From Ruminococcus sp. (GTDB taxonomy: Bacteria > Bacillota > Clostridia > Oscillospirales > Ruminococcaceae), in the NCBI GenBank assembly GCA_017484095.1, contig JAFUTU010000040.1, positions 1-64,000 of the forward strand: 64,000 nucleotides of DNA, given 5' to 3'. The position numbers and the translations under genes are program-made. A model generated the notes under the pieces. That model ran no database searches. It was not told the origin of the DNA and saw nothing but the letters and a program-made list of their open reading frames with translations. Positions 43,315 to 51,262 of the stretch are shown here, piece after piece (positions within the stretch are counted from its first letter, which is position 1; every line of letters begins with the position of its first letter).

Positions 43315-44976
43315 TCACAAATGCCATTGACCGTTCAGGAACTCAACTCTGGCGGTGAGCCACTCTGCAAGATACTCGGCAGCCTCAAGCTGGGTCTTGC
43401 AGTTTTTTGCTTTTCTGCAAAGCTCATCTGCCGCGCCGTTATGCCTGATATTGTCCCACCTGTCATAATTTCTGTCAAATGCAGGTGTTATGCTTTCGGA
43501 TTCCTCCGTTATCATTTGTATGGCATTATCAAAAACGCCCCCATCGTACACTTCCGTCCAGCGCTCCTTTATCATATCCTGATACCAGTCCTCATACATT
43601 AGCACTGCCAGCCAAGGGTTTATCGTTTTGTACTGATCATTAACATCTTTAAGAATATTTGATGCATAAAAGCCTTGCGCATCGGCGCAGCGGTTCTTGT
43701 TGCCGAGAGCAGAATCAAAGTCCCACGGGGCTTCAAATGTGAGCTTTTTATTTCCGCCCTCACCGAAGTCAACGTCCATAAAAAAGCTTGACCAATAGAT
43801 ATCGGCATCACAAGCTATCTCGCAAAGGATATACGAATCTACCAGAGACTGTACATCTATCACGTTCTCAACTGCCTCACGAGGAGTTATTGAAGAGCTT
43901 TCCTCTATATCACTGTAATCTGAATTGAAAACATATGCCTTGTCATTATAGGCAGCCTCATACATTATTTTATAAACATTATTCGTATACGATGCTATAA
44001 AGTCATGCTGCTCCTGAGAATAGATATCGCTCTTTATCGTTATGCCTACATCATTGTTTCCTCCGCGCAGACACTGTATCGTTTTTCCGCTGCCGCCCTC
44101 ACCGTCATAGGGTATGAGCTCAGCATTTTTATTATAGGTAACATAAAACTGGTTGAGATCGTCCTCATTGACATAGTAGCCGTCAAACTCCATGAAATAT
44201 CCTATGTCAGTTCCCTGATAGTCTTTCTCCGCCTCGGTTATGTCTATCCTGTTAGGATTTATCTGCTGCTGTTCTGTCAGAAGATAAACTCCCCAGTACT
44301 CCCCGTTTATAGTTACCTCAACGAACCTTGAATCCGCACTGTAGTAACCGTCCCCGCCAAGCAGGGTCTTTGCTATCTCAAACGCTGCCTTGTTTCTCAT
44401 CATTGAGAAGTCTTTGTACTCTGCAAGCAGCAGCCAGTTTTTCATCTCAGCCCCGTCATTCAGCCCGAGCATACTTTGCTTCTCACTGAACTTTATTCTC
44501 AGCGGCTTCTTATCGTAATTAGTTGTCCAGTTGCCGCGCACCTTAACATCTGCCTGTGCCGAGCTTATAAGCTGACTGCCGTCAGTATCTGTCACTGTTA
44601 CGGTACATTCCTCATAATAAGGCTCAGGCGGCATTCTGTACCCCGGTGACCACGAAGCTATCGACTTTGCAACGTGCTTTGCCACGGGCTTTGTAACAAA
44701 GTCCATAACATCGTCAGATCTGTCGACCGTTTCTATAGCTATCACGGGTATGCCGTCAGGCTCTAAGGTGCTCTCATATGTCTGCTCCTCTTCCTTCTGT
44801 GAAGAAGAGTCTGCTTTTATCTCATTCTTTTCGGCAGCGCTCTCTGCCCTGCTCTCCGCCGCAGAAGAAGCCTTCACTGCACTGCTTTCACCCTCAGAGG
44901 AGGAGCTCCCCTCAGAGCACGAAGCCGCAGAGATACACATAACAAACGCCGCTGCCATACATAATAGTCTTTTCAT
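43315..44976 (-). CDS. CotH-family kinase lipoprotein
   Basis: A 553-residue exported lipoprotein. A signal peptide ends in the lipobox ISAASC near residue 20, then a Ser/Glu-rich linker of about 60 residues leads to a CotH protein-kinase-like domain (VKVRGNWTTNYDKKPLRIKF, RNKAAFEIAKTLLGG, and the catalytic-type PWDFDSALGN). CotH proteins are atypical secreted kinases found in spore coats and in many Ruminococcus surface proteins. No dockerin is attached here. The start is the ATG at 44976 with AAAGGA upstream. Promoter at 45024-45052, divergent from the mannanase gene. Confidence 0.88.
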   Translation of the reverse strand: MKRLLCMAAAFVMCISAASCSEGSSSSEGESSAVKASSAAESRAESAAEKNEIKADSSSQKEEEQTYESTLEPDGIPVIAIETVDRSDDVMDFVTKPVAKHVAKSIASWSPGYRMPPEPYYEECTVTVTDTDGSQLISSAQADVKVRGNWTTNYDKKPLRIKFSEKQSMLGLNDGAEMKNWLLLAEYKDFSMMRNKAAFEIAKTLLGGDGYYSADSRFVEVTINGEYWGVYLLTEQQQINPNRIDITEAEKDYQGTDIGYFMEFDGYYVNEDDLNQFYVTYNKNAELIPYDGEGGSGKTIQCLRGGNNDVGITIKSDIYSQEQHDFIASYTNNVYKIMYEAAYNDKAYVFNSDYSDIEESSSITPREAVENVIDVQSLVDSYILCEIACDADIYWSSFFMDVDFGEGGNKKLTFEAPWDFDSALGNKNRCADAQGFYASNILKDVNDQYKTINPWLAVLMYEDWYQDMIKERWTEVYDGGVFDNAIQMITEESESITPAFDRNYDRWDNIRHNGAADELCRKAKNCKTQLEAAEYLAEWLTARVEFLNGQWHL

Positions 44977-45023
44977 AAGAATCATTCCTTTTGCCGCAAA
45001 GTTTTCCGATCCCGGCTGAGAAC

Positions 45024-45052
45024 AGTATAACATATGTTTATAAAAAAGTAAA
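45024..45052 (-). promoter_or_regulatory. Promoter of the CotH lipoprotein gene
   Basis: Minus strand: -35 TTTACT (45052-45047), 17 bp, extended -10 TGTTATACT (hexamer 45029-45024). Confidence 0.65.
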
Positions 45053-45062
45053 GCATGACCTG

Positions 45063-45091
45063 TTGACCTTCGGCGCTCTCCGTGCTATAAT
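45063..45091 (+). promoter_or_regulatory. Promoter of the dockerin mannanase gene
   Basis: -35 TTGACC (45063-45068), 17 bp, extended -10 TGCTATAAT (hexamer 45086-45091). Confidence 0.7.
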
Positions 45092-45121
45092 AAGGAAACA
45101 GCTATATCAGGAGGTAGAAAA

Positions 45122-46561
45122 ATGATAATTAAAAAAGCAGCAACTATCGTCTGTGCCGCAGTGATGATGACCTGCGTGCAGAGCTTCTCGGCAGATGTCT
45201 CATATGCTGAAAGCACAGAGACACAGAGCTCTTCCTATGCAGGGCGCTATCAGCTTTCCGATCCGGATGCAAACGACAGCACTAAAAAAACATACGACTT
45301 TATCTGCGATAATTTTGAAAGATATATCATTACCTGTCAGCAGGAATCCACATGGATGGGCTCTCCCGACTATGAGATGAACTATATTGAAAAGACTACG
45401 GGCAAGCTGCCTGCTATGCGCGGCCTTGACTTTATGAACGGTGATTTCAGCGGAGTCGTCAGCAGAGCGAAGGCCTGGCATGAAAAGGGCGGCCTTGTAA
45501 CTATTTGCTGGCACACGGGAATAAACGGAAATGGCTACACCGAGAGCCTTAACGATTCGCCGAACTTTTCAAAGCTTCTCACAAAGGGCACAACAGAATA
45601 CAAAAACATGGTTGCCAACTGGGATAAGGCTGCCGATGCTCTGAGTCAGCTTCAGGACGCAGGCGTTACAGTATTCTGGAGACCGTTCCACGAGTTTGAC
45701 GGACAATGGTTCTGGTGGGGCAAGGGCGGAAGCCAGAATTTTATTAAGCTCTGGAGAATGATGTACGATTACTTTACTAACGAGAAGGGGCTGCACAATC
45801 TTATCTGGGTGCTTGGCTATTCGGGCGATGTCAAAAGCGGCTGGTACCCCGGGGACAGCTACTGCGATATAATAGGCTCGGATACATATGACAACACTAC
45901 TAACCTTAAAGGCTGGAACAAGCTGAAAGCGCTGGACACTGACAAGCCGATGACCTTCCATGAATGCGGCAATGTTCCCTCTGTATCGGATTTTGAAGCT
46001 GACGGCGATATCTGGTCATGGTTCATGATCTGGCATACGGACTATATAACAGGAAACGATAAATCAAATCTTAAAGCCGTATATAACAGCGATAAGGTTC
46101 TCACACTTGATGAGATATCTGTTGACAATTATGTTTATGTTACCCTGAACACAAATAAAGACAGCCTTATGCAGCAGCCGATAACGGTGACCTTTGACGA
46201 CACCGATAATACTGAATTCACGTCTGAATCTAGCGCCTTTACCCTACCCGAGCTCAAAGACGGCACCTACAAAATGACACTCAGTGCTGAGAGCTTTGCG
46301 CCGAGGACCTATGAGATAGAGTTAAGCGGCGGCAAGCTTGCAAGCGATCCCAATGCGGTCCTGAATCTTAAAGGAGATGTCAACGGTGATAAGAATATCT
46401 CGGCATCAGACCTTCTTCTTGTGAAGAGCCACATAAAGCAGGTAAAGCTCTTGGAGGGCTATGCCCTGTCATGTGCAGATGTTGCAAAAGACTCAAAGAT
46501 AAATGCTTCAGATCTGCTTAAAATGAAATCACACCTGAAAGGCGTATCGCTGCTCTGGTAA
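45122..46561 (+). CDS. Secreted GH26 beta-mannanase with C-terminal type I dockerin
   Basis: A 479-residue enzyme. A signal peptide (about 1-30, ends near DVSYAES) precedes the GH26 domain, in which the acid/base glutamate is in FWRPFHEFDGQWFWW and the nucleophile glutamate in TFHECGN. A beta-rich spacer (about 340-415) follows. The end has two calcium-binding dockerin repeats, GDVNGDKNISASDLLLVK and ADVAKDSKINASDLLKMK. The dockerin implies attachment to a cohesin scaffold, so the organism has a cellulosome-like complex. Likely substrates are mannans. CAGGAGG precedes the ATG. Confidence 0.94.
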   Translation: MIIKKAATIVCAAVMMTCVQSFSADVSYAESTETQSSSYAGRYQLSDPDANDSTKKTYDFICDNFERYIITCQQESTWMGSPDYEMNYIEKTTGKLPAMRGLDFMNGDFSGVVSRAKAWHEKGGLVTICWHTGINGNGYTESLNDSPNFSKLLTKGTTEYKNMVANWDKAADALSQLQDAGVTVFWRPFHEFDGQWFWWGKGGSQNFIKLWRMMYDYFTNEKGLHNLIWVLGYSGDVKSGWYPGDSYCDIIGSDTYDNTTNLKGWNKLKALDTDKPMTFHECGNVPSVSDFEADGDIWSWFMIWHTDYITGNDKSNLKAVYNSDKVLTLDEISVDNYVYVTLNTNKDSLMQQPITVTFDDTDNTEFTSESSAFTLPELKDGTYKMTLSAESFAPRTYEIELSGGKLASDPNAVLNLKGDVNGDKNISASDLLLVKSHIKQVKLLEGYALSCADVAKDSKINASDLLKMKSHLKGVSLLW

Positions 46562-46562
46562 A

Positions 46563-46590
46563 AAGATCCCCCGCAAGGGGGATTTTTATT
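46563..46590 (+). terminator. Terminator after the dockerin mannanase
   Basis: GATCCCCC pairs with GGGGGATTTTT around GCAA. Confidence 0.75.
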
Positions 46591-46666
46591 GTAACGTTTT
46601 TATGGTCTCAGCAGTCTAATATACAGAACAAAACAAAGGAGATGACAGCGTATCAAAAAGAAAGAC

Positions 46667-47167
46667 TTGCAGTTTCTCGAAGCGGAGTATGAGGCACTGT
46701 ATCACTATGCGCTGTCTCTCTGCCAGAACGAGCACAACGCCCAGGACATCACTCAGGAGACCTTTTTAAAAGCGATGAGAGCCAAAGACAAATTCAATAA
46801 TGAAAGCAGCCTCTATACGTGGCTGTGTGCAATAGCAAGAAATCTCTGGTTTGACCGCTGCAAAAAGATTAAAAAAGAAATAAGCTCAGATGCTATGGAG
46901 CCTAATGCACTTGAAAGCCTGCTCAGAACCTCCTCAGATTCTATAGAGCAGGAGCTCTCCGACAAAGACAGTGCATATGAGATACACCTTATCCTCCATT
47001 CCATTTCAGAGCCTTATAAAGAGGTGTTTTCGCTCAGGGTGTTCGGTCAGCTGCCGTTTAAAGACATTGCTTCTATCTTCGGCAAGACCGAAAGCTGGGC
47101 AAGAGTGACATATCACAGGGCGCGCAGAATGATAACAGAGAAAATGAGAAAGGATGACAACGAATGA
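46667..47167 (+). CDS. ECF-type RNA polymerase sigma factor (start uncertain)
   Basis: A sigma-70 family factor of 166 residues from the TTG at 46667. Region 2 is seen in YHYALSLCQNEHNAQDITQE and TWLCAIARNLWFDRCKK, and region 4 in VFGQLPFKDIASIFGK and ARVTYHRARRMI. The ribosome-binding site AAAGGAG (46635-46641) is 25 nt before that TTG but 10 nt before an in-frame ATC at 46652, which would give a start of MIKKKDLQFLE type. No in-frame ATG or GTG is present. It overlaps the anti-sigma gene by 4 bp and follows the mannanase by about 100 bp. Confidence 0.9.
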   Translation: MQFLEAEYEALYHYALSLCQNEHNAQDITQETFLKAMRAKDKFNNESSLYTWLCAIARNLWFDRCKKIKKEISSDAMEPNALESLLRTSSDSIEQELSDKDSAYEIHLILHSISEPYKEVFSLRVFGQLPFKDIASIFGKTESWARVTYHRARRMITEKMRKDDNE

Positions 47168-47970
47168 AAGAAAAAACCACTGTAAAATGTGAGGTAGTGC
47201 AGGATCTTCTTCCCCTCTATCACGATGACGTGGTGAATGAGGTGACAAAAAAAGAGATCGAAGAGCATCTGTCTTCCTGCGAAAGCTGCACAGCAATGTT
47301 CAGGTCGCTGTGCGAGGATATCCCGAAGCAGAATGTTGGTCAGGAACGAACAACAAAAAAGTTCTTTAAGCTCATAATGAAAGAGGAGCGCAGAAAAAGG
47401 ATCATTTTAACAACTCTGGTATGCCTTTGCGCTGCCGCAGTGCTCATAGGTGTTTACAAACTGCTTTTCGGAGTGAACTTAAAGCCGCTGACGAGCGATG
47501 ATATAAATATCATCAAGGTGTACGAATATGATCTCAGCGATAATTTCTATGCTAACGACAGTAACGGCAAAAACAGTAAAGGCATATTTGTTTACTACTC
47601 TATAGATGCGGATAAAATTCAAAACGGCAGTGAAGGCAAACTCAGCTGGGATAACGGCGTTGCTGATTATGATTTTAAGGTACCGCTTTTAGGCTCAGGC
47701 AAAAAGAGCGATGAAAAATACACCGATATAATCACTATCCCTATAGATGATGACGCTAAAGAGGTAAGGTTTGCGGGCAAAACTATCTGGAAAAAAGGTG
47801 ATGCCTATGAAGAGCCTCCTGCTTATGTTGAGGGTTATCACAGGTTCGAGTACTCATACGAAAGCTCAGGATTCTCAGTAATAGATGACCATTTTATCCT
47901 TGAAATGCCTGATGGCACAGAGACAGTCTGGGATATCGACGGCAACGTTCTTTACGAAGGAAAACAATAG
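47164..47970 (+). CDS. Anti-sigma factor with N-terminal zinc finger
   Basis: A 268-residue membrane protein. The cytosolic N terminus has the zinc anti-sigma pattern (KCEVVQDLLPLYHDD, then HLSSCESC), one transmembrane helix lies near residues 80-100 (ILTTLVCLCAAAVLIGVY), and a C-terminal domain of about 170 residues lies outside the cell. It is predicted to hold the ECF factor inactive until an external signal is sensed. The start overlaps the sigma gene stop (ATGA), the normal arrangement for such pairs. Confidence 0.88.
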   Translation: MKEKTTVKCEVVQDLLPLYHDDVVNEVTKKEIEEHLSSCESCTAMFRSLCEDIPKQNVGQERTTKKFFKLIMKEERRKRIILTTLVCLCAAAVLIGVYKLLFGVNLKPLTSDDINIIKVYEYDLSDNFYANDSNGKNSKGIFVYYSIDADKIQNGSEGKLSWDNGVADYDFKVPLLGSGKKSDEKYTDIITIPIDDDAKEVRFAGKTIWKKGDAYEEPPAYVEGYHRFEYSYESSGFSVIDDHFILEMPDGTETVWDIDGNVLYEGKQ

Positions 47971-48005
47971 CAGTGATTTTTGGCAAAGAGATAACATATT
48001 TTATT

Positions 48006-48044
48006 AAAAAAGGAGAAAGATCAGTTCGGTCTTTCTCCTTATAT
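48006..48044. terminator. Hairpin terminator after the anti-sigma gene
   Basis: Perfect 11-bp stem AAGGAGAAAGA / TCTTTCTCCTT with A/T-rich flanks on both strands. Confidence 0.65.
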
Positions 48045-48155
48045 TTATCCCTTTGCAAAAAAATATTAGAAGTTTTAGGAAGGGAGTTTGAGGGATAACC
48101 CTTTTTCAAAAGGGGTTTCCCTCAATAACACCCGCAGGCAGTTGAAACAATGCAG

Positions 48156-50027
48156 TTATTTCATATTTGCCTTTTTAATTTTTTTGGTCTCATACATATT
48201 TCTATCGGCTCGTTTTACGGCGTAGCCTAGCTCAAACTTATCTGTAAGCGGTTCAACAAATGCACCCGAGCTTGTAGACACCTTAAACATCAGTCCTGAA
48301 TCAGAATTGAACCTATCAAGGTATTCATCGATATCTCTGATTATCTTATCGGGATCAACGTCCTCGGAGATTATTGCCACCATTTCATCTCCGCCGTATC
48401 TTACGCACACGGAGCTGTCGGGGCAGCTTTCTCTGAGAGCTCTGGCAACCGCTCTTATTGCTATATCGCCCGCACTGTGTCCGTAGGTATCGTTAATGGT
48501 CTTAAGCCCGTTCATATCAGACATTATAACCGTTATATTTCCACCCTTGTCGATATTCTCGGCTACCATATCTTCAAAATATCTCATGAAGCCCGTTCTG
48601 GTATACAGTCCTGTCAGCTGATCGTTTTTGTATATCTTCTCGACCTGCTTAGCAAGATACTCCTGATACTGCATATTGATATATCCGCCAAGCCCCATGC
48701 TGACAGTATTATTTATCTGTGCAGTTTTGGTATAGTCGGTGATATCATAGTTTTTGAACGAATAACAGATAAAGCCGAGGCTCTTGTTCATAAAGTCAAG
48801 ACCATTGAAAATAAGCGGAGCATGACATTCAAGCTTCTCTTCAAGATCGGGCGCTATCTCATCAAGATCAAAATTCGTGATAGGTCTGTCATAATGATAT
48901 GAATCATATATAAGCTTCAATCCTGCAGGAGGAAGGTCTTCCTTTAGGAAATTATGACCGGGCTCAAATATCTCCGAGCGCACCATGCAGCACATATCAT
49001 GCAGCAGATATTCCTGCATACATTTTACAGCATCTTCGGGAGAGGCGCTCATCTGCATTTTCATACTGATTACATACAAGCCTCTGATGTCGTCCTGATA
49101 CTCATAAAAGCTGTCATTTATCTTACTGATATATCTGTCCTTGTTATCATCAGCAGCTGCGCAGCCGCATGATTCGTTAGGTATCAGCTCAGGCATAACT
49201 TCAACGATATCTTCAGCCTTCACCGAACCCGCGCTGTAGTCAAACACCACCTTGCTCACAGCATCAGCAAGTATTACCCAGTCAACACTAACGGTAGCTA
49301 TCTTGGGCACACAGTACTGTACCTCATCAATACCGTCAAAGCCTGTGATGATAACGTCCTCGGGCACTCTTACGCCGTATTCATGGAAAACGTCATTAAC
49401 ATTTATCGCCATAACATCATTGGCACAGATAACAGCCTCGGGCAGCTCATCGCGCGCGCAGAGCTCCTCTGCTGCTACCCTGGAGGGCTTTGCCCAGAAC
49501 TCACCGTAGCTGAGCATCGTCTTCTCATCAAATTCTATATTGTTTTCCTCAAGCACCTTTTTGAAAATCTTCAGTCTTGTTTCCGAGAACATATTCCCTT
49601 TTATGCCCGCCATAAAATGAGGTCTTCTGACATTGTGCTCCTCGATAACGTGGCGCACTATCTTTTCAAACCCCTTCTCATAGTCGAACCATACCGAAAC
49701 AGCACCGTCGATCTTTCCGTCAACAGCTATCATCGGCACGCCTGCTTCTCTGGCTTTCTGTGCGATCTGACCTGTCAGCTTTGCGCTTTTTATCTTTTCG
49801 CACATGATGATAACGCCTTCTATCTTGTCATAGGGTATGAGGTCATACACCTTTGTCTCAGCGCAGAAGGCTTCATCGTTCCAGTAAAGGTCGGTGTTGA
49901 GCGTATAGATAAACAGCCTGTAACCGAACTTGCTTATATTATCGTTAAGCACCCTGATGAACCTGTGATGTCCGGCATCATAAACTCTTGATGTACATAA
50001 CGCGATTATCTTTTTTCCGTAAAGCAT
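48156..50027 (-). CDS. Sugar-binding-domain (LacI-type) diguanylate cyclase
   Basis: A 623-residue cytosolic protein. The first 290 residues are a periplasmic-binding-type fold as in LacI/GalR regulators (GKKIIALCTSRVYDAGHHRF, FMAGIKGN, VICANDVMAINV, VIITGFDGIDEVQYC) but without a DNA-binding helix-turn-helix. A middle region of about 160 residues resembles a GAF-like linker. The C-terminal GGDEF domain starts YKNDQLTGLYTRTGFMRYF, and its signature is RYGGDEMVAI, with Met in the last position. There is no signal peptide or membrane helix. It probably makes cyclic di-GMP in response to a sugar or other ligand inside the cell. Confidence 0.88.
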   Translation of the reverse strand: MLYGKKIIALCTSRVYDAGHHRFIRVLNDNISKFGYRLFIYTLNTDLYWNDEAFCAETKVYDLIPYDKIEGVIIMCEKIKSAKLTGQIAQKAREAGVPMIAVDGKIDGAVSVWFDYEKGFEKIVRHVIEEHNVRRPHFMAGIKGNMFSETRLKIFKKVLEENNIEFDEKTMLSYGEFWAKPSRVAAEELCARDELPEAVICANDVMAINVNDVFHEYGVRVPEDVIITGFDGIDEVQYCVPKIATVSVDWVILADAVSKVVFDYSAGSVKAEDIVEVMPELIPNESCGCAAADDNKDRYISKINDSFYEYQDDIRGLYVISMKMQMSASPEDAVKCMQEYLLHDMCCMVRSEIFEPGHNFLKEDLPPAGLKLIYDSYHYDRPITNFDLDEIAPDLEEKLECHAPLIFNGLDFMNKSLGFICYSFKNYDITDYTKTAQINNTVSMGLGGYINMQYQEYLAKQVEKIYKNDQLTGLYTRTGFMRYFEDMVAENIDKGGNITVIMSDMNGLKTINDTYGHSAGDIAIRAVARALRESCPDSSVCVRYGGDEMVAIISEDVDPDKIIRDIDEYLDRFNSDSGLMFKVSTSSGAFVEPLTDKFELGYAVKRADRNMYETKKIKKANMK

Positions 50028-50065
50028 ATTTTTATCGCCTCAGAATAATTGATTATACATAATGT

Positions 50066-50094
50066 ATTATATCACGTTTTTAATTATTTTTCAA
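50066..50094 (-). promoter_or_regulatory. Promoter of the sugar-binding GGDEF gene
   Basis: Minus strand: -35 TTGAAA (50094-50089), 17 bp, extended -10 TGATATAAT (hexamer 50071-50066). Confidence 0.65.
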
Positions 50095-50180
50095 GCGTTT
50101 TTGCAAAAAAACTGTGCATATTCACTTACTTTCTGAGGTAGTCTGATGCCAGAGCCTGCATTTTGTTTCTTATTTCGATA

Positions 50181-50209
50181 TTTACAAAACGGACCATTTA
50201 TGATATACT
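50181..50209 (+). promoter_or_regulatory. Promoter of the cytosolic GH26 gene
   Basis: -35 TTTACA (50181-50186), 17 bp, extended -10 TGATATACT (hexamer 50204-50209). Confidence 0.6.
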
Positions 50210-50284
50210 GACAGCATAACTATATCTGTCGGCAACAAAAGCAGCAAGCCCTTGTGCCTGACAAAATGTTACGGGAGTGAGTAT

Positions 50285-51253
50285 ATGAGCGATAATAATA
50301 TAAAATGTGCTAACAAAAATTCACAGGACTGTGTCAAAAATGTTATGAGATATCTTGACGAGGTGACTTACAACAGAGTTATAACAGGTCAGCATACCCA
50401 GACTATGGCAATGGAGGAGCTTCACCTGATAAAACAAAAAACAGGAAAAGAGCCTGCTCTTCTCGGGTTTGAGCTTTTATCCTACTCGCCGAACATCAAT
50501 TATTCTGATACAGATGAAGAGTGTATGACCGAAGTCGAGCAGAACTACGGCACTCTGAAAAGAGCTTGGGAATGGGCTGAAAAGAAAGGACTTATAACCT
50601 TTACTTGGCACTGGTTCTCACCGCTGGGAGGACGCTCAAAATCATTTTTCACCTGCAATACTGACTTTGATGCTGAGAAAGCAGGAACAAGCGGCACCGC
50701 TGAAAACACAGCATTTTTATCGGATCTTGATACGATGGCAGGTATACTGCGACCGTTTTGCGATAAGCATATACCAATACTCTGGAGACCGTTTCACGAA
50801 AGTGAGGGAACATGGTTCTGGTGGTCTGCAAAGGGCGGTGAGGCTGTAATAAGGCTCTGGAAGATAATGTTTGAGCGCTTTACCGAGGTTCATCACCTGG
50901 ATAATCTTATCTGGGTATGGAACGGAACCAAAAAGGAATGTTATCCGGGAGACGAGTATGTTGATGTGATCTCAAGAGATATGTATCCCGAAAAGCACGA
51001 CCACTCCTCACGAGCGGAAGAATATGAGGGTATGCTTCACATCGCTGATGAGAAAAAGCCTGTCATCATCGGTGAGATAGGCACCCTGCCTGATGTTGAT
51101 GCAGCAGTTGACGAGCATATCGGCTGGGCTTCTTTTATGACTTGGTCAAAGGTGTTCTGCCTTACCGAAGAATTCACGACGTTTGATCATCTTAAAAGGC
51201 TGTATAACAGCCCTCGTGCCGTTACAAAAGATGATCTGCCCGAGCTTTACTGA
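50285..51253 (+). CDS. GH26 beta-mannanase without signal peptide
   Basis: A 322-residue glycoside hydrolase family 26 enzyme. The acid/base glutamate is in LWRPFHESEGTWFWW and the nucleophile in VIIGEIGTLP. Compared with the dockerin enzyme at 45122 it lacks a signal peptide, spacer and dockerin, so it should act inside the cell on imported mannooligosaccharides. The ATG at 50285 has GGGAGTG upstream; an in-frame ATG at 50252 lacks one. Its stop lies 9 bp from that of the convergent purF with no clear terminator between. Confidence 0.9.
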   Translation: MSDNNIKCANKNSQDCVKNVMRYLDEVTYNRVITGQHTQTMAMEELHLIKQKTGKEPALLGFELLSYSPNINYSDTDEECMTEVEQNYGTLKRAWEWAEKKGLITFTWHWFSPLGGRSKSFFTCNTDFDAEKAGTSGTAENTAFLSDLDTMAGILRPFCDKHIPILWRPFHESEGTWFWWSAKGGEAVIRLWKIMFERFTEVHHLDNLIWVWNGTKKECYPGDEYVDVISRDMYPEKHDHSSRAEEYEGMLHIADEKKPVIIGEIGTLPDVDAAVDEHIGWASFMTWSKVFCLTEEFTTFDHLKRLYNSPRAVTKDDLPELY

Positions 51254-51262
51254 TCCCGGCAC

